DNA of 64,000 nucleotides from Phragmites australis (lineage: Eukaryota > Streptophyta > Magnoliopsida > Poales > Poaceae), in NCBI RefSeq assembly GCF_958298935.1, contig NC_084924.1, positions 26,447,819-26,511,818 on the forward strand, in the 5' to 3' direction. The notes under the pieces were generated by a model. The model made no database searches, was not told the DNA's origin, and was given only the letters and a program-made list of their open reading frames with translations. Of the stretch, positions 56,901 through 64,000 are shown piece by piece (positions within the stretch are counted from its first letter, which is position 1; the number at the start of each line of letters is the position of its first letter). The position numbers were made by a program, and so were the translations under genes.

Positions 56901-59900
56901 GTTATCCCGAGGCGCCCCGGATAGCGCGGGATGGGACCCGTGCATTAAATGTCCCCACACCCTTCTGCCAGAGGATGGCAGGGACTGACACCGAGCGTGG
57001 TGGGAGCAGTTGGAGGTGACACCTCATCGCCGGACCCCTGTGGGGGCCACTGACGGGGAGCTTCCTGGGTCGTCGGGGAACCGAGTGCTCGGGGGTCACT
57101 GTTCACCTCTCCGAGCACTCTCTCCCGAGAACGCCCTCTCTTGGTCCTCGGGGAACCGAGTGCTCGGGGGGTCACTGTTCATGGCCCGAGCACTCTCTCC
57201 CGGTCTTGACTGTACGGATCGTCGGGGAACCGAGTGCTCAGGGGCCGCTGCTCGAAGCCCCGAGCACTCTCTCCCGGAACTACCTTCTTTGGGTCCTCGG
57301 GGTACTCGGGTGCCCGGAGGGCCACTGCTCGCAGCCTCGGGCACGCCCCTCCGGTACTCGGTTCTCCTGGTCGTCGGGGGACTTGGGTGCTCGGGGGTCG
57401 CTGTTCACCTCCCCGAGCACTCTCTTCCCTGTCACTTAGTCTTCGCAGATCATCGGGGAACCCGGGTCCTTAGGGACCACTGACTGTGGCCCCGAGCGCT
57501 CTCTCCCGAGACTTAGTCTTTTTTACCTCGCGGAGATAACCTCCGCGGGAGGGTGTCACATGGCGGATTGCTGGTCTGGTCTCGGGATTCGGGGACCCCT
57601 GGTTCCTGATTCACTGACAGGTGCACTGACGTTAGTTTCTACTAAAGGTGCAACTACCTGGGGCACATGGATGTAGGGCTCTTGGATCAACGGTGTAGTA
57701 ACATAAACTCGCTTTTCCTCGAGATCAACTTTTCTGGGTTCAGATCCTCTTTCTCAAGAAATACAACGTGTCTTGTTTTAACAAACTTAGTGATCCTATC
57801 TAGACAGTAAAAACGATACCCGATAAAGTGAACTAACTGTCTTATGATCTAATTTCTCAATATGTGGATTAAAAACTTTAGTTTCAGCTGCACAACCTTA
57901 CACACGTAAATACTTCAAAGAGGGCTTTCCCCCAGTCTATAATTCATAAAGTGGTTTTAGAACTGATTTACTGGGAACCCGATTAAGGATATGCACGGCT
58001 ATCTTAAGTGTCTCCATCCACAGTTCAATTGGTAAACTAGAATAGCTAAGCATACAAACGTGTCTATCAACATGCAGTTGCGTCTTAGCTACCCCGTTTT
58101 ACTGAGGTTCTCCAGGTGTAGAATATTGGGCTACTATGCCATTTTTTTGAAGGAATCTGGCAAAGGGGCCAGAGATTTGCCCGTATGGGGCATGTCTCCC
58201 ATAATACTCTACCTCGCGATCCAATCTTGCTATTTTAATCCATCGATGTCATAGGAAAAGGACCGCAAATGTCCATGTGAATTAATTCTAATAATCCTGT
58301 GCTCCGAGTGGCCTCCTTCTTTATTTGTTTAACGTATTTTCCTTTAATGCAATCTATGTAGTGGTCAGAGTTAGAGAAGTCTTAAGTGTTGGAGAATCTT
58401 TTCCTTAATGAGACGCTTCATTCTCTCCCTCGAAATGTGATATAAACGACAATGTCACAGTTTCGAAAAAGTCTCATTAATTGTACTTCTTTTTCTCTTA
58501 TAGTTTACATCATAGATATTCATAGATACAGAGGATTCATTAAGAGGAAGCATATAAAGTTTGTCTTGTCTGATGGCAAGACCAATAACATTTGAATTAA
58601 ACTTAAGAATACACTTATTGTCTTCAAAATTACAATGAAAACCAGATACATAGAAATTGAAATGAGATTCCTCCTCATGGTAGAAACATAAACTACATTA
58701 TTAAGTCTAAGAGTGAAGCTACTATCAAGGACTAAGGGAAGTGATCCAACAACCTCGACTTCAGCTTCCTTCCCGTTGGCCACTCTAAGACTTCGCTCCC
58801 GCTTTTCTAACGTTCTCGCGGTAAGGAATCCCTATAAGGAGTTGGTAACATGCACAGTGACACCTGAGTCAATCCACCAGGAATTAAGGGAGAAATTAGC
58901 ATAAAGAGATTCATCTATAAATGTTAAGAAGCTTAGTGTTGAGGAGTTTCTGAATTAATGTACTGGCATAAATCTTGGAGGTGCCTTTGAATTGCTCCTC
59001 CACGGATGCCAAGTACATCTTAGCTTTTTCTAAGGTTGGGATTGCTCCCCTTATAGCTTCTAAGATAGTTCCTCATAATCATTAGTGACATGCGGTTGGA
59101 CCGCTCCCACTTCTCACAAAGTGCATCATATGTTTTCTTTAGTTCATCATAATTCTCCACATCAATGGCAGGAACAGTGGGAGCGTCAACCCTGAGTGCA
59201 TAGTTAAGGTCCAAAACTCCAAGTAAAACAGTCACCTTAGCTTTCCAAGCGGGAAAGTTATTCCCCGTAAGTTGCTCTATGCCGTCAATTGTGGTGGCAA
59301 CAGAGGAAGCGTTAAGAGCTAGAGAGAAAAATTGGACCAGATTAGAAATTTATCATAAAGAAATAATTTGCATGAAAATAACACTCGTTGGTCTGGTTAA
59401 AATCATGCAAAAATTAAAACTCTAATCCGCATCACCATTGGGTAGAAAAACGGAGAAGAATTTGAATGAACACATAAAATGGCGCATAATTACAGTCAAT
59501 TTTGGTCAGAAAGTAATTATGAATGTACATAAAATGACCGTAAAATTCTTTGGGAAAAACTTCCTGTTGGTTTCAATTCATCCAGAGAATTAATCGCAAT
59601 TTTATACATTAATCATTATTAATTCTAGGCCATAATCTAGTGCATCAATGAATAAAAGCATTAGATAACCACTGGAAATTCTAAATAAATGGGAAAACCC
59701 AAAGACTTAAAGGAAGCGGCCCAACCGACCTATTCAGCCGATCGGCCCACGTAACACGTGCGCTAACCTGGCCCAGTAGCGCGACGATGGCCCGACCACC
59801 CGAGCCCGTGCGATCTCGGCCGTTCATCGTGATCCGACGGCTCTCCAGCGATTTCACCTGAACAAAAAAGTCGTGTCGGCCGGAAACCCTCTCATTCTCT

Positions 59901-62900
59901 TCGCTCCTTGCTCTGGCCCGAAAGAGAGACGACAACGGCGACGGCGGAGCTACCGGTAAAAGAGGGAGAAAACGTGAGGGGAGAGAGAGGAGAGGGCGGC
60001 ATTATAGGCCTACCCGTTGGAGCGCGCATGCAACCAAGGTCACGCGCGCCTCTGTCGGTTGGAGCTGTGGTGTCGCCTGTATTGATGGCACGTGCGGCGA
60101 GAGGAAGTACCTGGTAGCGGAGCTTTGGCGTGCGCACACAAGACGGAGATGTCGGTGGCTTAGGAAGATCCGCACGCACCCGAGGAGAAGGTGAATTCGC
60201 CGGAGGAGGCAAATCCGACGACAGTACAAGTGCGCAAGCACGTAAGATCCCCTCATCCTTCTCTAGGGTTCGAATTTGGGGTTTCTGGGCTCAGATTGGG
60301 GATTTTGGGATTTTCTTTAGAATTTGCATTAGGATTCTTCGAGTTTCCCTAATTCTCCTCCTACTTAATGCTACTCGAGGTCAATATATAGCCCTAAAGT
60401 CCTTATTCCGATGCTAATTAGGGCTAATCGATATCAATTAAGCCTTACACAGAAGCAATTAGGGCCTAATCATGCTTAATTGAAAACAACAATACTAAAC
60501 CTTGTTTAATTTGGATCTAATTATTGTGAGCCGAGCCTAATTTACATCAATTAAACCTAAAAAAGATCATATATGACTAATTGATCAACAATATACTTAA
60601 ACCGATCAAAATTAGGACTAATTGATCACTAATAGGCGTCATCCGAACTTGATCTAATTAGGTCTAAAAGAGCTTGATGAGAGACTAGAGAGGCTCTGAT
60701 ACCAAAAATTAGGTCTAAACCTTAGCTAATCAATATTATGGCCTAGCTCTAGATCAAACACCTCTTAATTGCGGAAGCATGAAGTCAAACCTGAGTTTGA
60801 TGACACCATCTTGTCTTGACGGTGAGGTTAAAGAGAGTGAACGCGTCGGTGTGGATGATCACCGGCTTGACGGTGAGGTCGATGTAGGGGACGCCGGCGT
60901 GATGAAGTAGTTGGTCGATGTGGTCGCCATAGGTGCTGCAAGGGCGGCGGCCTTCACCTCGGTTCAACGCCCATGAGGATCGGATCAATTAGAGATGTGG
61001 GGGGAAGTTTTTGACCTAACGTGAATTGTCAAGTAGGCGTTGGCTCCCCCCCCCCCCCTCACGTGTTTATGTGGCGTTGCCCAAGATAGAACCGCAACCA
61101 CAAGTTGGTTGCGCTCTCGATTAGAGCGCATGGGGAGATCGGACTCCTCCTCTTTCTCGATCTCTTTCTGTTATGGTACGTTAGAGTGCCGAGATCAATT
61201 CCAACACAATTCAGCCACCAATTTGGCCAATACATCTAGGGCCTGAAAATTGGACCCCTCAGCATCAGAACCTGACATCGTTGATACCAGATTGATAGAT
61301 CCTCGCTTCCTCATATTGTACCTGTGTTTAATAGCCTGTCTCGGCCTTAGCAACCTGTTGGGAGGAGCCGTGATTACAAGGGGGGTAGGAGAGCAGGGAG
61401 AGGGACAACAGAGAGGGGGCACATGAGAGAGCAAATCAGAGAGATGGAGCGGGTAGCCGAGAGTAGAGAGAGAGAGGGAGGAGAACAGCTTCTTTCTTGA
61501 TTTATGCGGCCAGGGGGGGTGACTCCTATATATATAGCTGGCTGTGGATCAACCCCCCAAGCCGGCCCTACAAGATTCTCTCTTAAATCTACCTCTAACC
61601 TTTATCTCTAATTTAAACTAAAAAACTCTACCTTGTACTGCTAGCCAAATTACATTAAATATTAATCTGATATCTAGCTAATGAATCAACAGAGGCACCC
61701 CTATTGCGCCAGCTAGACCTTGCCGGTCATAACATATGCTATATCTGATTAGGTGATGGTTTGACAAGCTTCACATTTACTTCTCAAACAAGAATGCTGC
61801 ATATAACACTGAGGAAGAAAAAAGGGATGTTTCATAGTGCACTCATAGTTTCATACATCACTTTTCTTCCATTGCCTTCTGTAAGGTATTAGTAGTACTT
61901 AACTACTGATACTTTGAACTATAGTTCCTTACAATCATTATTGTGGTGTTGCAAGTTTGCAACTATATGTAGTAGTTGTTTCCATATCGGTTTCTATTTT
62001 CTATTTCTTTCTTGTCGAGACTGAAATTAGGTCACCACTGGATTACAACTATAAACTTTCCATACTCCATCATGACTACTTTGTACCGACATGTAGGGGT
62101 TGCTGCAGTCTGTTGCTAGTTGCAGCATGAAATTAAGCCCCCTTTGTATATATTAAAAAAAAGATTCATATATCCTTGTTTTTCTTTATTTGTTGTCTGT
62201 GACATGCAATAATCTTAAAGTTTGAATCCCTGTTCACCTAAAATAATATTGTTTCTTTTATCTTATATCTTCTTTGCTCCAATTTACAGGTTGTGAAATT
62301 AAGCATACAAAATAGCATTCCTTCTGAGTACACACGCATGGTCGTACTTCAAACCAGCTTGGACAAAATAGATCCAGCACAACAGGTAGAATGCTTCGCA
62401 CAAGGATTATGTTTTTATGACTAAGTTTTAGTGGCTATTGTCTATCCAAGTAGCTATGAGTAGATGTAACCTATAAAATAAGAGCAATAAGTCTAGCTTA
62501 GGACATTCAATTTTCATATCTTTGACTGTTTCATCAGTCCATCTGAAGATATGGACTTTGAGTACGTTATACAACAGTACATTTCTCGAGAGTTTAGAGA
62601 ATCGTGACATGTAGCAATCCACCTTCTCATGCAGACAAAAACTAATATGCTGAGACTTAGAAGAACTACTTGAACCAATCAGATGTTTCACCATATGTGC
62701 AACTAAGCTAACCAAATCTTCTGTTTCAACTAGACAAGCAATCTAGGCCCTAGAATCTCTGATTAATCTATCTGGCGTCGTTAATGGAACTAGCAGGTTA
62801 TGCTTCCTTTCTAAAAAAAGGATATCTAATTGATATTGCTGTATTCGGCCAGGCAAAGAAGAAACCAACAAAACAGAGCAGCCCAGATGAGCTATCAGCG

Positions 62901-63188
62901 GCACCGCTCCGCGGCTTGACACATGGATTTGGTGATGTTGCGGCAACAAGGGAGAATCTGACAACAGGATTTGGAGACATTAAAGCACCGGAGAAGTTTG
63001 AGCTATTCGAGAAGGCTGCCGGGTGCTGCAGTCGCATGGCCGACTGCTGCTGTTGCATGTGTTTCATCAAGGCGTGCAGCAAGATGAACGATCGGTGCGC
63101 CATTGTCCTGACGCAGGCCTGCGGTGCCCTCGCGTGCCTTGGATGCTTCGAGTGCTGTTCGGCCTTGTGTTGCGGCCAGTCGGACTGA
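41943..63188 (+). CDS. VIT/VWA-domain protein (inter-alpha-trypsin inhibitor heavy chain-like), 13 exons
   Basis: Exons: 41943-42353, 43371-43520, 43624-43836, 43925-44014, 44860-44976, 45375-45644, 45738-45894, 51277-51354, 52071-52171, 52682-52852, 54066-54140, 62290-62385, 62853-63188. All introns are GT-AG and the frames join to 754 codons with no stop. The ATG has a good context (GCCATGG). Residues about 60-190 form a VIT-like region ([20 protein letters not shown]). VWA starts at about 328 with an intact metal site: DTSGS at 338-342, SGTD at 407-410, TDGS at 436-439. The last 54 residues hold 16 Cys. It closely resembles the Arabidopsis At1g19110-type protein, of unknown biochemical role. 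VWA metal sites usually bind protein ligands; the Cys tail suggests lipid modification or membrane association (inference). Introns 7 and 11 are swollen by transposons, yet every exon is intact, so the gene is probably functional. Confidence 0.93.
42354..43370 (+). other. Intron 1 of the VWA gene
   Basis: Begins GTCGAT, ends CTAATAG. AT-rich with T-rich tracts and no gene or recognisable transposon. The frames at 42287-42819 are noise. Confidence 0.75.
44251..44670. mobile_element. MITE with long terminal inverted repeats, in intron 4
   Basis: The left about 110 bp (AGGAAAAAGTCTATTCTCGT through the AACCATCAAAACAGG segment to TAGGGCTG) recur inverted at the right end (CAAGGC through CCAGTTTTGATGGTTGGG to AATAGACTTTTACCT). 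Flanks are ATTTT at 44246-44250 and 44671-44675. 420 bp, no coding capacity. The superfamily is unclear; the long repeats could suit a Mutator-like MITE, but the apparent 5-bp target copy does not fit that. Confidence 0.8.
45993..46130 (+). repeat. Copia 5' LTR (138 bp)
   Basis: TATTAGGCAGG...GTGTCTCTACA, immediately followed by the PBS TGGTATCAGA. The start is TA, not TG, in both LTRs. A TATA box (GGCTATATATATGAA) is at about 46077-46091. Confidence 0.78.
46131..46141 (+). other. Copia primer-binding site
   Basis: TGGTATCAGAC, the initiator Met tRNA type, directly after the LTR end CTACA. Confidence 0.85.
46257..47147 (+). pseudogene. Copia gag with two in-frame stops
   Basis: Starts MDTSASSSS. 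It has the gag core ([20 protein letters not shown], then [20 protein letters not shown]), a stop TGA at 46635, then [20 protein letters not shown] and [17 protein letters not shown], and a Gly/Lys-rich basic tail ending at TAG 47145. I see no CCHC knuckle. The same frame continues into pol, so gag and pol were one polyprotein. Confidence 0.9.
47148..49586 (+). pseudogene. Copia pol part 1: protease, integrase, RT N-terminus
   Basis: An open frame of about 800 codons. Protease: [12 protein letters not shown], catalytic DSG intact. Integrase: [14 protein letters not shown] and [14 protein letters not shown] (HHCC), catalytic core [23 protein letters not shown] and SPQNGKAER, with the DDE residues visible. 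Then an Ala/Pro linker made of repeated [10 protein letters not shown] units (48825-48940). RT N-terminus: [45 protein letters not shown]. Ends at TAG 49584 inside the [12 protein letters not shown] block, where TAG stands for the conserved Gln codon. Confidence 0.94.
49587..50662 (+). pseudogene. Copia pol part 2: RT core and RNase H
   Basis: Continues in frame after the [18 protein letters not shown], the intact catalytic loop LLYVDDIVL at about 49708-49735, [17 protein letters not shown] frameshift near 50090-50110 is followed by [14 protein letters not shown] and [18 protein letters not shown] (RNase H). A TAG at 50300 precedes [16 protein letters not shown] and [17 protein letters not shown], ending with [11 protein letters not shown]. 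Otherwise full length. Confidence 0.93.
50675..50772 (+). repeat. Copia 3' LTR, missing its distal 40 bp
   Basis: TATTAGGCAGG...ATATATATGA matches 45993-46090 with one difference (CCCTAG versus CCCCAG). The last 40 bp of the 5' LTR, which should contain the transcription start and U5, are absent; the target copy AAAGG follows at once. The purine-rich GACTGCGGGCGGG upstream is the polypurine tract. Confidence 0.85.
51355..52070 (+). other. Intron 8 of the VWA gene, possible small MITE
   Basis: Mostly AT-rich intron. A more GC-rich island at about 51480-51685 ends in GAAGCTCTGCCAAATAGGCC, which resembles the outward end of a common grass MITE type, but I cannot find a matching left inverted end. 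Confidence 0.4.
52853..54065 (+). other. Intron 10 of the VWA gene
   Basis: AT-rich, no recognisable gene or transposon. Contains the 29-bp tandem duplication listed separately. Confidence 0.6.
53832..53889. repeat. 29-bp perfect tandem duplication in intron 10
   Basis: A unit starting GAAGTTTGTAGTCATG and ending TGTTTGCAT occurs twice back to back (53832-53860, 53861-53889) with no mismatch. Confidence 0.95.
54330..56207 (-). pseudogene. Tat-type gag and leader, truncated, in intron 11
   Basis: Minus-strand frames hold Tat gag. The frame 56140-55022 has an Arg/Pro-rich N-terminal part, then [21 protein letters not shown] and [13 protein letters not shown] (capsid start). The frames at 55064-54876 ([20 protein letters not shown], then [11 protein letters not shown]) continue it, followed by a basic, Pro-rich tail to 54330. 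The GCGCGCCAGGTAGGGG primer region is at about 56186-56204. Pol is absent: gag stops at about 54330 against native intron sequence. Confidence 0.85.
56208..57619 (-). repeat. Tat-type LTR (1412 bp) in intron 11
   Basis: Plus-strand ends TGTCGGAGGG...TCACTGACA give TGTCAGTG...CCGACA on the minus strand, typical for this group. The primer region is directly inside. The R-like block CACCCTACTCCTGTGTGG is at about 56408-56425. The distal part holds a tandem array of hairpin repeats. Antisense to the host gene. Confidence 0.85.
57073..57520. repeat. Six tandem hairpin repeats of about 75 bp
   Basis: Units start at 57073, 57148, 57222, 57297, 57374 and 57453 with TCGGGG. Each carries GAGTGCTCGGG-like sequence followed about 20 bp later by its complement CCGAGCACTC, so each can fold as a stem-loop. 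Spacing is 74-79 bp. The first three are most alike; the fourth and sixth have matching changes on both arms of part of the stem (for example GGTGCCCGGAG with CTCGGGCACGCC). Confidence 0.88.
57900..58510 (-). pseudogene. Copia A integrase, degenerate
   Basis: The minus-strand translation, broken by stops, shows an HHCC-type start ([18 protein letters not shown]) at about 58400-58455, then a catalytic-core region ([16 protein letters not shown], then [12 protein letters not shown]). The order after protease fits copia pol. Confidence 0.7.
58520..58900 (-). pseudogene. Copia A protease
   Basis: At about 58865-58885 the minus strand reads [13 protein letters not shown], with the catalytic DSG. 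The frame 58783-58520 continues [20 protein letters not shown] and [18 protein letters not shown], the standard copia protease C-terminal half. Confidence 0.82.
59020..59330 (-). pseudogene. Copia A gag N-terminal part
   Basis: The minus strand reads [20 protein letters not shown] in the lead, then the 71-codon frame [20 protein letters not shown] and [20 protein letters not shown]. This is the UBN2-type gag of plant copia elements. The middle and zinc knuckle are missing between gag and protease. Confidence 0.85.
59340..60690 (-). other. Copia A leader, noncoding
   Basis: About 1.35 kb between the primer-binding site and gag. GC-rich middle (59700-60260) with purine-rich patches and AT-rich ends. 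No supported gene; the frames on both strands are short and compositional. Such a long leader is unusual for copia elements and may include another unrecognised insertion. Confidence 0.4.
60691..61206 (-). repeat. Copia A 5' LTR and primer-binding site
   Basis: The minus strand reads TTTGGTATCAGAGCC at about 60690-60706, the Met-tRNA type site. The LTR lies above it and starts TGTTGGAATTG at 61206. The inner LTR end lacks a clear CA. A poly-C run is at about 61047-61060. Confidence 0.65.
61207..61292 (-). pseudogene. Copia B primer site and short gag start
   Basis: The minus strand reads TCTGGTATCAACGATGTC next to the LTR at 61293, a plausible Met-type primer site. An open frame [20 protein letters not shown] follows and is cut at 61206 where copia A begins. 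It may be the start of a gag. Too short to be sure. Confidence 0.45.
61293..61691 (-). repeat. Copia B LTR (399 bp)
   Basis: On the minus strand it starts TGTTGATTCATTAGC at 61691 and ends GAGGATCTATCA at 61293. A TATA box (CTATATATATAGG) is at about 61530-61543. Antisense to the host gene. Most of its element has been lost. Confidence 0.68.
61692..62289 (+). other. End of intron 11, native sequence
   Basis: AT-rich with a T-rich stretch, ending CAATTTACAG, the acceptor of exon 12. Nothing else recognisable. Confidence 0.6.
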
Positions 63189-63464
63189 CAGCACCAACTC
63201 GGCTTTATTCTGTTGTACGGCGATGTGAATATCGTTATTACTGTATAGGATGGGCATCGCATGTTTATCTATCGGATTGCTTGATTAAGAATGACCTCCA
63301 TATCGATGTGTACAGCTTCGTCCATGTAATTCTATGAACCAAAAATCGGATGAAGCGTCCATGTAATTCTAGCCACTGTAGGCAAACGAAGGTTTAATCC
63401 CACAGGAGAGGGAAGAGTACATAAACGATGTACAAATTCTTATCAGTATGCGTTGCTTCAGATG
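63189..63464. other. Shared 3' region between convergent genes
   Basis: Holds the 3' UTRs of the VWA gene (plus) and of the acidic-protein gene (minus). A CATGTAATTCTA segment occurs twice (about 63324 and 63360). I see no canonical AATAAA on the plus strand, which is common in plants. Confidence 0.6.
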
Positions 63465-64000
63465 CTAGACCTCAGTATCCTTATTTGTTCTTTTGATTTC
63501 CACCTCTGCCTCAGCCACAGCAGTTTCGCGATCCTCGCCGTTACCTTGCGCTTTCTGTTTGACTTCGACCTGTGCGTCGACCGCAACAGGTTCATCATCC
63601 ACCACATTCTCGGTGACGTGCTCCTCCACGTCAAGTTTAGATTCTTTCTTGTCCCCTGTCTTCAGCGAGATATGATGGAACTTCTCCTGAATCTTCCCGA
63701 CACCTTTCTCCACAGGTCCAATTGCCTGTGAGATAGTAAGGGCAACATCCTTGACAACCTACATAAGAAGCCAGTGATCCTCTGTTAAGACATGAAAAAA
63801 ATCAGGAGCGAACATATCAAAATTCAGATCTCATTAGTATACATGGTGGCCACCGCCAAGAACAACATCCTGCGCGCTTTCCTTGATGCTTGTCCCTGGA
63901 GCTTCAACATGGGTCTCCTTTTGCTCAACCGCAGCCAGTCTACTGTTGCTGTCGTCGTTGACATCTACCTTCACCTCCATTTTACTCTCTTCAGATGTGA
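63465..64000 (-). CDS. Acidic, Glu/Lys/Val-rich protein of unknown function, 3' part
   Basis: Two exons on the minus strand: 64000-63843 (cut by the window) and 63758-63465, with an 84-bp GT-AG intron (63842-63759) in phase 0. The frame is open across both, giving 149 codons plus stop TGA-side at 63465. An ATG lies at residue 7 of the visible part (MEVKVDVNDDSNSRLA), so it may start there or further upstream. Near the junction it has VVKDVALTISQAIGPVEKG, a likely helix, then a highly charged, probably disordered tail rich in Glu, Asp, Lys and Val. No domain recognised. It converges on the VWA gene with about 276 bp between stop codons. Confidence 0.7.

Larger units (their letters stand above)
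57620..61206 (-). mobile_element. Copia element A, 5' part, in intron 11
   Basis: Minus-strand order from 61206: LTR (about 500 bp), primer-binding site, long leader (60690-59340), gag, protease, integrase; cut at 57620 by the Tat LTR edge. Antisense to the host gene. No RT or 3' LTR remains. Frames are broken. Confidence 0.75.

Overview
This is nuclear DNA from a plant, almost certainly a grass. The evidence is the GC-rich first exon of the only complete gene, short spliced exons in long introns, the mix of Sirevirus, Tekay-type, Tat-type, Reina-like and hAT elements, and the absence of any bacterial operon structure. I cannot name the species.

Layout. 1-41 kb is nested, mostly decayed transposon sequence: (1) a Ty3 chromovirus remnant cut by the window edge, minus strand (1-3827); (2) a truncated Sirevirus (Ty1/copia) with 3' LTR, env-like region, RNase H and RT, minus strand (3830-10060); (3) a Tekay/Del-type chromovirus, minus strand (10061-20838), with 3.08 kb LTRs, one of them truncated; (4) the 5' half of a Tat-type Ty3 element, minus strand (20839-25436); (5) the 3' half of another Tat-type element, plus strand (25437-37863), split by two solo LTRs that each have perfect 5-bp target duplications; (6) an Ac-like hAT transposase remnant (37864-39818); (7) a Sirevirus-type LTR fragment (39819 to about 41030).

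41.9-63.2 kb holds one host gene on the plus strand. Thirteen exons join without a break into a 754-residue VIT/VWA-domain protein related to animal inter-alpha-trypsin inhibitor heavy chains, with a plant-type Cys-rich tail. Its introns carry a long-TIR MITE (intron 4), a hAT-type MITE with a copia element nested inside it (intron 7), and a stack of antisense Tat and copia fragments (intron 11, 8.1 kb). A convergent, partial, acidic gene of unknown function starts beyond the right edge and ends at 63465.

Most notable observations: the Tekay element has a separate 178-codon open frame upstream of gag whose first 14 residues copy the histone H3 tail around Lys9, while the same element's integrase ends in a chromodomain-like segment, a fold family that binds methylated H3. 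A Tat LTR inside intron 11 carries six tandem hairpin-forming repeats of about 75 bp. The copia element in intron 7 is broken by four stop codons, at least three of which fit C-to-T change at CHG methylation sites.
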